Shown: positions 7,175 through 14,405 of the stretch, one piece after another | Layout of the letters: every line of letters begins with the position of its first letter | Numbering within the stretch: position 1 is the first letter of the stretch | NCBI GenBank assembly: GCA_042577505.1 | Contig: JBHPEA010000023.1 | Location: 1-21,654, forward strand | Source of the DNA: JACQSR01 sp042577505 | Lineage (GTDB): Archaea; Nanobdellota; Nanobdellia; Woesearchaeales; JACQSR01 | Length of the DNA: 21,654 nucleotides | Direction: 5' to 3' | Translations under genes and position numbers: made by a program | Notes under the pieces: model-generated | What the model was told of the DNA's origin: nothing | Databases searched by the model: none | The model's input: only the letters and a program-made list of their open reading frames with translations

Positions 7175-7922
7175 TTTTAGGTTTGATTCTCTTCCAATAT
7201 TTTTCAGGACCCAATAAAATCCAAAGATGATGTCCCGGAACTACAATAAACTTCGATTTTGGGATAAGTTTATGAAATCTCCTTGCGTAATCAAGAGGAA
7301 AGATTTCATCTTTATCTCCCCATAAAAGCACTGTAGGGACTTTAAGATTTCTTACTGAACTCTCATAATCAACTTCCATGTCTTTCAATATACTCTTCCA
7401 TAAATTTCCCCTAAAGGGGTGAACTATGAAATCAAAAATATTCATACCCATCAATGCAAATAATCTTCTCCACTCCCTAAAATTAAATAATTCAACTATT
7501 GGTTGGACTACAAACAAACGATAGAATATTTTCCTCTTAGAGCAATTAAGTTTGATTCCTGCCGCACTCACCAGTATGAGTTTCTTTACCCTCTTTGGAT
7601 ACTTTATTGAAAAATCAGTTGCGACAATACCCCCTCCAGAATGTGCAATTATAGAAGTTCTTTTTATTCCCATCTTATTCATGAACTTCAAAACAAAATC
7701 AGCAAAGTCATCTATCGAAAAAACCCTTTTTGGTTGAACAGTATCACCAAAACCTGGAAGATTAAGACCATACACTGTAAAATTTTTCTTTAATAGGTTA
7801 ATTAACCTTTCATATTCCAAACAATGAGAAAAAAGACCATGAAGTAAAATTATTGGTTCACCAGAACCCACTTTAAGATACGATGTCTTCAATCCCTTTA
7901 TGGTCGTATAATTATATTCCAT
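7167..7922 (-). CDS. Alpha/beta-fold hydrolase
   Basis: The 251-residue serine hydrolase has the complete catalytic set: the oxyanion motif LLHGLFS (H28-G29), the nucleophile elbow AHSGGG (S95), the acid in LLWGDKDEIFP (D203 or D205), and the histidine in VPGHHLWIL (H231 or H232). The elbow reads A-H-S-G-G rather than the commonest G-x-S-x-G. A helical cap segment (about 124-175) is rich in aromatic and basic residues. The substrate cannot be read from sequence; an esterase, lipase or C-C hydrolase role is possible. There is no signal peptide, so it is probably cytosolic. The ATG at 7922 is chosen because GGTGA sits 5 nt upstream; the longer TTG start (7943) would overlap the methyltransferase stop. 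It is the last gene of the four-gene operon beginning at 9767. Confidence 0.88.
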   Translation of the reverse strand: MEYNYTTIKGLKTSYLKVGSGEPIILLHGLFSHCLEYERLINLLKKNFTVYGLNLPGFGDTVQPKRVFSIDDFADFVLKFMNKMGIKRTSIIAHSGGGIVATDFSIKYPKRVKKLILVSAAGIKLNCSKRKIFYRLFVVQPIVELFNFREWRRLFALMGMNIFDFIVHPFRGNLWKSILKDMEVDYESSVRNLKVPTVLLWGDKDEIFPLDYARRFHKLIPKSKFIVVPGHHLWILLGPEKYWKRIKPKII

Positions 7923-7939
7923 ATAGTCACCAAAAGAAC

Positions 7940-8536
7940 TCAACTTTTTATACTTTTATAAACTCTATAACCCGATTTCCTACCTAATACTTCAACATTC
8001 CCAAACACTTCTTCCATCTTTTTCTCCAATTCCTTGCCCCCTTTTTGGTGCCTTGCAACAATTTGAAGTGATCCTTTCAGATTTAGATGATTAATAGAAT
8101 CTTGAATCAATGAAAAACAAACTTTCTTACCAGCCTTTTGAGGTGGGTTGGATATTATCAAATCAAATTTCCCTTTTATAGAACTGTAAAGATCAGATTT
8201 CTTAATAACAACACCATCACACCCATTCAACTTCACATTTTTCTCTGCCAAAGAAAGTGATCTCTCGTTAACATCTATCATCACAACTTTTGAACCTGAT
8301 ATAATCTTAGAGCATACAATTCCAATAATTCCAATTCCGCAACCCACATCCAATATACTCTTAACTCCTTTTACATCCATATAGTCTATCAGAATTTTAG
8401 TCCCTTGATCAATCCTCCCAACTGAGAAAGTAGAAGAACCTGAAAGAAAATTAAACTTTCTCCCCCTCATTACTACATCAAAAGAAGTTGACTTAAATTC
8501 TGATTTAGGTTTCTCTGAGAAATAATGTTCAATCAT
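7940..8536 (-). CDS. Class I SAM-dependent methyltransferase (RsmC/MTS-like)
   Basis: The 198-residue protein has the SAM-binding motif I ILDVGCGIGIIG (about 61-72), the acidic motif VVMIDVNERSL (about 84-94), and the catalytic NPPQKAGK (130-137). NPPxxAG is characteristic of the MTS-domain family, which includes RsmC/RlmG guanine-N2 rRNA methyltransferases, and the archaeal members are single-domain like this one. The N-terminal HYFSEKP is also typical of that archaeal group. The substrate is therefore probably rRNA or tRNA, but other small-molecule substrates cannot be excluded. The start ATG at 8536 overlaps the upstream gene's stop by 4 bases (ATGA), indicating translational coupling, and the hydrolase follows 17 nt downstream. 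Confidence 0.87.
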   Translation of the reverse strand: MIEHYFSEKPKSEFKSTSFDVVMRGRKFNFLSGSSTFSVGRIDQGTKILIDYMDVKGVKSILDVGCGIGIIGIVCSKIISGSKVVMIDVNERSLSLAEKNVKLNGCDGVVIKKSDLYSSIKGKFDLIISNPPQKAGKKVCFSLIQDSINHLNLKGSLQIVARHQKGGKELEKKMEEVFGNVEVLGRKSGYRVYKSIKS

Positions 8537-9201
8537 TCCATTATCCCCAATACATTCAATAAGAATCTATCGGTTGACTTCACTATATCAAATTCTCTAC
8601 CCGACAATATGATACAATTATTTTCTAAAAACACTCCAGTTTCATTTGAAACTCTAAAATAAACCACAGGAACATCCTCATTTTCACAGGTAATTATGGG
8701 TCTATCTTCACAGGCTTTATCATTTGTGTTAGTGCATGCTGCAACTGGTCTTTTACTAAAAACTTTCACCATCATAGAATCAAAATCACTTACAGCAAGG
8801 CTTACATATGTAAAATCCCCTCCATCGGGATCAAAGGTGATATACCATTCTGGGCTCGAATCAAATAAAGTACCATCAAACGCGCCTTCGATAGGAATAT
8901 CCTCTAATTGATGAGGACCATACCTAAAAGATACCTGAAATAAATTTGTACCTTTGGGGCTTTGAACTTGAGTATACCAAAAATCATCTAAAATAATAAA
9001 TGGGTATGCGTCATTATACAAATATCCAAGATCCTCTGGAAGGTCACCCTCAATAACAGCTAAAAGCCTACCTTCAATTGTATTGGGAATCTCTTTTTCC
9101 CCCTCAGACCTCAAAAAAATAACTGCAGCTATCGACAAAATAACAACTATAAAAAGCACTATGAAGATTGCTGTATTGGTATTTTCTTTTTCTTCGCTCA
9201 T
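8533..9201 (-). CDS. Membrane-anchored protein of unknown function, copy 2
   Basis: The 222-residue protein has a charged N-terminus (MSEEKENTN), one hydrophobic helix (about 11-29) and a long outer-side domain. It is a diverged paralogue of the upstream gene. Both share a YITFDP / YITYDP segment, an ITC(E/D) motif, a VPV strand, a C-terminal Cys in ENNC / ENGC, and an ending of the form SDxFLxLxxxLVxxLGI(M/I). This copy also has four cysteines in ACTNTNDKACEDRPIITC plus ENNC, consistent with two disulfides on the cell exterior. It overlaps its neighbours by 4 bases on both sides (ATGA junctions at 9198-9201 and 8533-8536). I do not recognise a named family. A role in a surface complex with copy 1 is inference from pairing and coupling. 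Confidence 0.75.
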   Translation of the reverse strand: MSEEKENTNTAIFIVLFIVVILSIAAVIFLRSEGEKEIPNTIEGRLLAVIEGDLPEDLGYLYNDAYPFIILDDFWYTQVQSPKGTNLFQVSFRYGPHQLEDIPIEGAFDGTLFDSSPEWYITFDPDGGDFTYVSLAVSDFDSMMVKVFSKRPVAACTNTNDKACEDRPIITCENEDVPVVYFRVSNETGVFLENNCIILSGREFDIVKSTDRFLLNVLGIME

Positions 9202-9767
9202 ATTATCCCTAAAGCACTATAAACAAGGATGTCTCTTAACATTAAAAAATCTGACGGTTCTGAAACAGCATCAATACAACCATTCTCATAGGAGATAGAA
9301 AAATTACCTGAGGTTCTTAGTTCAATAACCGGTACCGAACTCGTTGCATCATCACATGTAATAACTGTCATTCCATAATCATTATCCTTAGTAAACGCAT
9401 TTTTAACAAATATCTCTTTTGAATTCAATGCCTCTTTAATCTCATATTGAATTTGAGACAATCTCTCTTTATCCTCACTCTCTGGATCGTAAGTAATGTA
9501 AACCATTTCGGAACTATTCATAGCTGAAGATACAAGTGGATCTAAACCAAAACTAATTTCGGTTGGTAAGAAATCAAAATAGTATTGATGACCTTCAACA
9601 TTAACCATCCATCCTTGATTGGTAAGTATATATTTCAAACCACCTATTGTCTGGGATTGCTGAGAGTCTCCTACATAAATAAACCCCACTACACTAAAGA
9701 TCATTATTCCAGCTAAAAATATCACAATAACTGCACTTGTTTTATTATCTGAATGCTGCTTTCTCAT
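9198..9767 (-). CDS. Membrane-anchored protein of unknown function, copy 1
   Basis: The 189-residue protein begins with a basic/polar leader (MRKQHSDNKTS), one membrane helix (about 11-31), and an extracytoplasmic domain with two cysteines (VITCDD and YENGC). These align with two of the cysteines in the downstream paralogue, so a disulfide is plausible. Features shared with copy 2 are MVYITYDPESED, the VPVIELR strand, and the SDFLMLRDILVYSALGII tail. It is the first gene of the four-gene operon. TATA box CTATAAATA (9790-9798) is about 27 nt before the ATG at 9767, so the transcript is probably leaderless. The function is unknown. Confidence 0.75.
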   Translation of the reverse strand: MRKQHSDNKTSAVIVIFLAGIMIFSVVGFIYVGDSQQSQTIGGLKYILTNQGWMVNVEGHQYYFDFLPTEISFGLDPLVSSAMNSSEMVYITYDPESEDKERLSQIQYEIKEALNSKEIFVKNAFTKDNDYGMTVITCDDATSSVPVIELRTSGNFSISYENGCIDAVSEPSDFLMLRDILVYSALGII

Positions 9768-9789
9768 AAGTTATCAAAACACTTGGGTA

Positions 9790-9798
9790 TATTTATAG
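9790..9798 (-). promoter_or_regulatory. TATA box of the four-gene membrane/MTase/hydrolase operon
   Basis: The minus-strand sequence CTATAAATA is centred 27 nt upstream of the ATG at 9767, in the short gap after the ZIP transporter stop at 9806. Confidence 0.6.
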
Positions 9799-9805
9799 TT
9801 TTTGC

Positions 9806-10612
9806 CTATAGAAATAGTATTAAACTTGCAGCCATAACAATCATCCCTGCAACTAAACCATACATTGAGAGGTGATGCTCACCATATATACGCGCAGTTG
9901 GTAATAATTGATCTAAAGAAATAAACACCATTATTCCAGCTACTCCTGCAAAGAGTACCCCAAAAACAAGATTTGTAAAGTATTGAAAAAATATCAGATA
10001 ACCTACCAACGCCCCTATTGGTTCTGCAATACCTGAAGCAAATGAATACAAAAATGCTTTCTTTCTACTCTTCGTAGCATAATATATTGGAATAGAAACT
10101 GCAATCCCTTCAGGAATGTTGTGGATTGCAATAGCGATAGCAATTGGTATACCAAGACTAAGATCTGTTAATGCACTTGTAAAAGTCGCAAGCCCTTCAG
10201 GAAAATTATGTATTGCAATAACAAGAGCTGTAAACAACCCCATTCTAAACAATTTAGTATATGCTGGCCGTTTTTTCGTCCTAATCTCCTCAACTTTACG
10301 GACTTCATGGGGGTTTTCAAAAGAGGGAATTAATTTATCAATAATTGCGATAAATAATATACCTCCAAAGAAAGATATAACAGTTATTGTAGTTCCAGTA
10401 AATAAACCATAATCTGCACTTAAAGCATCCCTAGCTTTGAAGAAGATCTCTACAAATGAAACGTATATCATAACACCTGCTGAAAAACCCAATGCAACCG
10501 ATAAAAACTTCTTATTAGTCTGCTTTGTAAAGAAGGCTAGAGCACTCCCTATACCAGTACTTAATCCAGCGAATAAAGTCAGTCCAAACGCAATCAATAC
10601 TGCACTATCCAT
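9806..10612 (-). CDS. ZIP-family divalent metal transporter (ZupT-like)
   Basis: The protein is a metal importer of the ZIP/GufA-ZupT class, moving Zn2+ (possibly also Fe2+ or Mn2+) into the cytosol. Its 268 residues form about eight membrane helices. The two signature metal-site helices are HNFPEG (135-140) and HNIPEG (164-169), followed by GIAEPIGALVGYL (E197), matching ZupT. The loop between helices 3 and 4 (about 94-120) is charged and contains one histidine (PHEVRKVEEIRTKKRP), where many ZIPs carry a His-rich loop. The ATG at 10612 has TATA-like TTTAAATATAC about 24 nt upstream. The gene is divergent from padR, and the shared intergenic region carries repeated operator-like sequences, so PadR control is possible. 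It might also belong to metal-responsive control not visible here. Confidence 0.9.
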   Translation of the reverse strand: MDSAVLIAFGLTLFAGLSTGIGSALAFFTKQTNKKFLSVALGFSAGVMIYVSFVEIFFKARDALSADYGLFTGTTITVISFFGGILFIAIIDKLIPSFENPHEVRKVEEIRTKKRPAYTKLFRMGLFTALVIAIHNFPEGLATFTSALTDLSLGIPIAIAIAIHNIPEGIAVSIPIYYATKSRKKAFLYSFASGIAEPIGALVGYLIFFQYFTNLVFGVLFAGVAGIMVFISLDQLLPTARIYGEHHLSMYGLVAGMIVMAASLILFL

Positions 10613-10652
10613 GACATTTTCTTAACAAAGGTATATTTAAAACTTTATAAAC

Positions 10653-10671
10653 TGTATCGGTATCGATATAT
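10653..10671. promoter_or_regulatory. Operator copy 1 (TGTATCGGTATCGATATAT)
   Basis: The 14-mer TGTATCGGTATCGA recurs exactly 56 bp downstream at 10709-10722. Within this copy TATCGATA (10661-10668) is a perfect palindrome. The site lies just upstream of the TATA-like element for the ZIP gene, where a regulator could block or assist TBP/TFB. It is probably a PadR site; this is inference from repetition and position. Confidence 0.6.
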
Positions 10672-10690
10672 CTCCCCCCACCCATCAGAA

Positions 10691-10722
10691 CCGATATATT
10701 TATATAGATGTATCGGTATCGA
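10691..10722. promoter_or_regulatory. padR promoter with operator copy 2 and inverted half-site
   Basis: The TATA box ATTTATATAG (10698-10707) sits about 26 nt before the ATG at 10729, giving a leaderless transcript. It is flanked by CCGATA (10691-10696) and its inverse TATCGG (10711-10716), 20 bp apart start to start, or about two helical turns. The second direct copy TGTATCGGTATCGA (10709-10722) fills the space between TATA box and start. A bound dimer would cover the TATA box and transcription start, which fits autorepression by PadR. Confidence 0.65.
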
Positions 10723-10728
10723 CATAAT

Positions 10729-11232
10729 ATGCGTACTGGTCAATTGAAGTTTATAGTATTGAAATTCTTAGTTCATGGTCCCCTGAGTGGGTATGATCTC
10801 ATGAAGGTAATTGAGCAACATACTGGTTGGAAGACTAGCACAGGTTCAATTTACCCCCTTCTTGACTCTTTAACAAAGGAAGGTCACTTGACCTCAAAAA
10901 AAGATGATAGGAGGAAAGTATATACAATTACTGAGAAAGGTAAAGAATACTTCAAAGAAATCATGAAGCAACATAACGAGGTTCTAGATAAATTCGCTGG
11001 ATCACTCAAAGTTTTCCAATCCTGCAGCGGAGATGTGGGATATGGTATGATGGCAGATATGCTTAAAAAGGCAAAAGAAGGTGAGGCTCCACTAAAAGAG
11101 ATTAATCCGGAAATTTCCCAATTTAGAACTAACTTATTTAAGATGTATGAGTCTGGTCAAATAAAAAAACATCAATCTGAAATAAAAAAAATAATTGCAG
11201 ACGCAACGAGAAAAATGAGGAGTTTATCATGA
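10729..11232 (+). CDS. PadR-family transcriptional regulator
   Basis: The 167-residue DNA-binding protein has the PadR winged helix at residues 1-75: RTGQLKFIVLKFLVHGPLSGYDLMKVIEQ, the recognition region TSTGSIYPLLDSLTKEGHLTSKKDD, and the wing RRKVYTITEKGKEYF. A helical C-terminal region (about 76-167) for dimerisation follows. PadR proteins usually repress adjacent transporter or detoxification genes and are released by a small ligand. The start is the ATG at 10729, consistent with the TATA box at 10698-10707; an upstream in-frame ATG (10708) lies inside the promoter and would translate operator sequence. The stop overlaps the ABC ATPase start by 4 bases (ATGA), so regulator and transporter are cotranscribed and coupled. 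Confidence 0.92.
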   Translation: MRTGQLKFIVLKFLVHGPLSGYDLMKVIEQHTGWKTSTGSIYPLLDSLTKEGHLTSKKDDRRKVYTITEKGKEYFKEIMKQHNEVLDKFAGSLKVFQSCSGDVGYGMMADMLKKAKEGEAPLKEINPEISQFRTNLFKMYESGQIKKHQSEIKKIIADATRKMRSLS

Positions 11233-11909
11233 AAGACACGGTCATAAGATTAGAAGATGTATGGAAGATTTACAAAATGGGTGAAGTGGAAGTTCCCGCA
11301 CTTCAAGGAGTTACATTAGACGTTAAAAAAGGCGAATTCTTAGCGGTGATGGGACCATCAGGATCTGGAAAAAGTACTTGTATGAATATGATCGGCGCAT
11401 TAGACATACCAACAAGGGGGAAGATTTACCTTGATAAACATGATATTTCCAAACTTGATGAATCAGACCTAGCTCAAATTCGTGGTAAAAAAATTGGATT
11501 CATATTTCAACAATTTAATCTGATCCATACTTTATCCGCATTAGAAAACGTAATGTTACCTATGCTTTTCCAAGGAATACATAAAAGTGAAAGAGTGAAG
11601 AGGGCAACTCGATTGTTGAATGGTGTCGATTTAGGTGAAAGAATCAATCACAAACCAACCGAGTTGAGTGGTGGACAACAACAAAGAGTTGCAATCGCAA
11701 GAAGTCTTTCAAACAATCCAGAGGTGGTTTTAGCAGACGAACCAACAGGAAATTTAGATACAAAAACTGGTGGAAATGTGCTAGATTTCCTCAGGAAGCT
11801 ACATAAGGATGAAGGAAAAACAATAATCATGGTGACACATGATCATAACGTCGCAAAAAAAGCCCAAAGAGTAGAGATACTCAGAGATGGGAAAATCGTT
11901 TCGAGGTGA
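11229..11909 (+). CDS. ABC transporter ATPase, MacB/LolD type
   Basis: The 226-residue nucleotide-binding subunit has Walker A GPSGSGKST (42-50), Q-loop FIFQQFNLI (about 91-99), signature LSGGQQQRVAIARSL (146-160), Walker B VVLADEPTGNLD (166-177) and H-loop MVTHD (H204). The QQFNL and DEPTGNLD motifs, together with a size of about 225 residues, place it with the MacB/LolD/FtsE class. These proteins power mechanotransmission through FtsX-like permeases rather than transport through a classical pore. It is the second gene of the PadR operon. The stop codon lies within the ribosome-binding site (GAGGTGA) of the next gene. Confidence 0.95.
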   Translation: MKDTVIRLEDVWKIYKMGEVEVPALQGVTLDVKKGEFLAVMGPSGSGKSTCMNMIGALDIPTRGKIYLDKHDISKLDESDLAQIRGKKIGFIFQQFNLIHTLSALENVMLPMLFQGIHKSERVKRATRLLNGVDLGERINHKPTELSGGQQQRVAIARSLSNNPEVVLADEPTGNLDTKTGGNVLDFLRKLHKDEGKTIIMVTHDHNVAKKAQRVEILRDGKIVSR

Positions 11910-11914
11910 ACAAA

Positions 11915-13177
11915 ATGAAAAAAATAATATTATTTGTAATTTTTTGTTTGATGATGGGGACAGTATCTGGTACTACAAGCTTCCCATCAACATCCCATAA
12001 TGTTGACATTTCTTTAGTCAACCAAGAACCAGATCCTGTACAACCTGGGGAAATTCTTGAAGTTAGGTTTAAACTAGAAAATTTTGGAGGTGATCGGGCG
12101 GATAATGTCCAAGTTGAAATCCTGCCTGAATATCCATTCTCCTTATTACCTGGTGACTCTTCAGTCATAAATATTGGAAGTCTCCAAGCAAGACAGAAAG
12201 ATGAAAATGGTGCAATTGTAAAATTCAGACTTAAAGTTGATGAAAACGCTGTTGAAGGAGAGTCTGATTTGGAAGTAAGATACAAAATGGGGAGTGGCGG
12301 TTGGATAACTCCTGACGAATACAGTATCTCAATCCGTACATTCGATGCGATAATCTCAGTAGAGTCCGTTGAATCAGTCCCAAAAAACTTCGCTCCCGGA
12401 GGAACAGGAACTCTTAGGCTAGAAATCAAAAATCTCGCGGACTCTGTCTTAAAAAATGTAAAAACAAAGTTGAATATTAGACAAACTGACATTACAACTA
12501 CAGCAATAACAACAACAGAATATCCCTTCTCTCCAATTGGATCATCAAACGAGAAAACACTAGAAATGCTTAACCCAGGGGAAACTGAAATTATCGAATT
12601 TAAATTAATTGCAGACCCTGATGCTGAAGCTAACATCTATAAAGTTCCTATTCTGATAACCTACGCCGATGAATTAGCCAATAATTACACAAGTGACATT
12701 ATAGTCGGACTAATTATTGGAGAAACCCCAGATTTAGTGGTCAATCTAGAAGAATCAGCTGTTAAAATGAGGGGGATGTCTGGAATGGTTTCAATCAAAT
12801 TAATAAACAAAGGGACTAATGACATTAAATTTTGTTACGTCACCCTTGAGGAAAGTGATGATTTTGAAATCTTAAGTCCAAGTGAGGTATATGTTGGTTC
12901 AGTTGACTCAGACGATTATGAAACAGTAGACTTCAACATCTTTGTTGACTCTGAAGAATCAGTTGTACCATTACCCCTAGAAATAACATATAAGGACGCA
13001 AATAACAAAGATTACAACACTAAAGTAGATGTTGATTTAAGATTATTCAGTGCAGAAGAAGCCAAAAAGCTTGGATTACAAGGAAGCAGCCTTCTTATCG
13101 GAATAATTATAGTAATAATAATCGTTGTTGTAGGTATCTTTGTTTACAGACGATTTTTTAGGAAAAAGAAAAAATAG
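11915..13177 (+). CDS. Secreted membrane-anchored CARDB/S-layer-like protein
   Basis: The 420-residue protein has a Sec signal peptide (about 1-20, MKKIILFVIFCLMMGTVSG), three Ig-like repeats resembling CARDB/COG1361 domains, and a C-terminal anchor (LLIGIIIVIIIVVVGIFVYRRFF) with a KKKK tail facing the cytosol. The repeats start near DISLVNQEPDPVQPGE, AIISVESVESVPKNFAPGG and DLVVNLEESAVKMRGMSG. Each continues with an L/I-E/K-N-x-G strand (KLENFGG, EIKNLAD, KLINKGT) of the NEW3/CARDB type. The ATG at 11915 is preferred because GAGGTGA lies 5 nt upstream; an in-frame GTG at 11906 is part of that site. Its position between ATPase and permeases suggests an extracellular accessory or adaptor of the ABC complex, in the operon place of MacA. 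That role is inferred. Confidence 0.85.
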   Translation: MKKIILFVIFCLMMGTVSGTTSFPSTSHNVDISLVNQEPDPVQPGEILEVRFKLENFGGDRADNVQVEILPEYPFSLLPGDSSVINIGSLQARQKDENGAIVKFRLKVDENAVEGESDLEVRYKMGSGGWITPDEYSISIRTFDAIISVESVESVPKNFAPGGTGTLRLEIKNLADSVLKNVKTKLNIRQTDITTTAITTTEYPFSPIGSSNEKTLEMLNPGETEIIEFKLIADPDAEANIYKVPILITYADELANNYTSDIIVGLIIGETPDLVVNLEESAVKMRGMSGMVSIKLINKGTNDIKFCYVTLEESDDFEILSPSEVYVGSVDSDDYETVDFNIFVDSEESVVPLPLEITYKDANNKDYNTKVDVDLRLFSAEEAKKLGLQGSSLLIGIIIVIIIVVVGIFVYRRFFRKKKK

Positions 13178-13184
13178 GTGAGGT

Positions 13185-14405
13185 ATGTTACAGGACCAAT
13201 TTTTTTTTGCTTTAAATAATCTGAAATCTAGAAAGCTCAGAAGTTGGCTTACTATGTTAGGGATTTTCATAGGTATAGCTGCAGTTGTTGCTTTAATTGG
13301 TCTTGGTGAAGGATTAAGAGAAACAATAAATGCCCAATTTGGATTCTTAGGTACAGATGCTTTGTCAATAACAGCCTCTGGAGGATTTGGTCCTCCAGGA
13401 ACAGGTGTTGTTGATCCATTAACTGATAAAGAATTAGAGGAAATAGAAAAAGTGTCTGGTATTGAAGTTGTTGCCAGCAGACTTCTTGAATCAGTAAAAA
13501 TGGTTTATAACAAAAAAGCTTCTTTTACTTTTGCTGCAAGTATGCCCAACGGCGAAGCAAGAGATTTCATAGAAGATTTTGTAAGTCTTGAAGTAGAATC
13601 AGGAAGACTCCTTAAAGATGGAGAAAGCGGATTAGCAGTTCTTGGTTACAATTTCAAAGAAAAAGAAAGATTTGGGAAGCCAATAAAAGTAGGTAACAAA
13701 ATAGAATTGAGTGGGGAGACTTTCACTGTTGTAGGAATCCTAGAAAAAACTGGAAATTTTCAGCTTGACGATGCTTTATTAATTAATGAAGATGATTTTC
13801 GAGAATTATTTGATGTCCCTAATGACGAGCATGACATTATCGCTGCTAGATTTGATGAAGACTCTGACCTAGAAAAAATTAAAGCAGATATTGAAAAGAG
13901 ATTAAGAAAAGTAAGGGATGTAAAAGAAGGTGAAGAAGATTTTTCTGTCGAAACACCTGCATCTGCTCTACAGGATGTTAACACCGTAATTTTAGGTATT
14001 CAGATTTTCGTATATATCATCGCTGCTATCTCAATTTTAGTTGGCGGTGTTGGAATAATGAACACAATGTACACTTCTGTTGTTGAGAGAACTAAAGAAA
14101 TTGGTATAATGAAATCAATTGGAGCTAGAAACTCTTCAATATTTACGCTCTTCTTTATTGAATCAGGACTTTTAGGATCTGTAGGTGGTATTGTAGGGAT
14201 CATAGGTGGTGTTATTGCTGCAACAGGAATTGCTGGTATTGGAAAAGCAGTTTTAGGATCGGATTTAATTAGCGCCCACATATCACTATCTTTACTAATA
14301 GGTGCTTTACTTTTTTCATTCCTGCTTGGTTCATTTTTTGGTACATTACCTGCATATCAAGCTTCAAAACTTAATCCAGTTGAGGCTCTAAGAGGTTCGA
14401 AATGA
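13185..14405 (+). CDS. MacB/FtsX-type ABC permease, subunit 1
   Basis: The 406-residue permease has four membrane helices in the MacB layout. Helix 1 follows the amphipathic start ALNNLKSRKLRSWLTMLGIFIGIAAVVALIGLGEG. A large extracytoplasmic domain (about 45-265) follows, then three helices from about 268. The FtsX core signature MYTSVVERTKEIGIMKSIGARNSSIFTLFFIESGLLGSVGGIVG (about 290-333) is the coupling segment contacting the ATPase. The C-terminal PAYQASKLNPVEALRG is the family ending. The extracellular part has a MacB-PCD-like pattern (ALSITASGG, VLGYNFKEKERFGKPIKVGNKIELSGETFTVVGILE). The ribosome-binding site GGTGAGG precedes the ATG. It is paired with a paralogue directly downstream, overlapping by 4 bases. 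Confidence 0.93.
   Translation: MLQDQFFFALNNLKSRKLRSWLTMLGIFIGIAAVVALIGLGEGLRETINAQFGFLGTDALSITASGGFGPPGTGVVDPLTDKELEEIEKVSGIEVVASRLLESVKMVYNKKASFTFAASMPNGEARDFIEDFVSLEVESGRLLKDGESGLAVLGYNFKEKERFGKPIKVGNKIELSGETFTVVGILEKTGNFQLDDALLINEDDFRELFDVPNDEHDIIAARFDEDSDLEKIKADIEKRLRKVRDVKEGEEDFSVETPASALQDVNTVILGIQIFVYIIAAISILVGGVGIMNTMYTSVVERTKEIGIMKSIGARNSSIFTLFFIESGLLGSVGGIVGIIGGVIAATGIAGIGKAVLGSDLISAHISLSLLIGALLFSFLLGSFFGTLPAYQASKLNPVEALRGSK

Noticed and set aside
10708..10728. Upstream ATG of padR giving seven extra residues
   Set aside because: These bases lie between the TATA box and the predicted transcription start and are the operator repeat itself, so the extra residues are translated operator sequence.
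11881..12636. 251-codon antisense frame opposite the CARDB gene
   Set aside because: It lies opposite a gene with signal peptide, domain repeats and anchor, and its own product is Ser-rich low-complexity sequence with no motif.
14000..14281. Antisense frames opposite the permeases and ABCE1 (such as 14000-14281, 20234-20509)
   Set aside because: They mirror conserved transmembrane or ATPase segments and have no start signals of their own.
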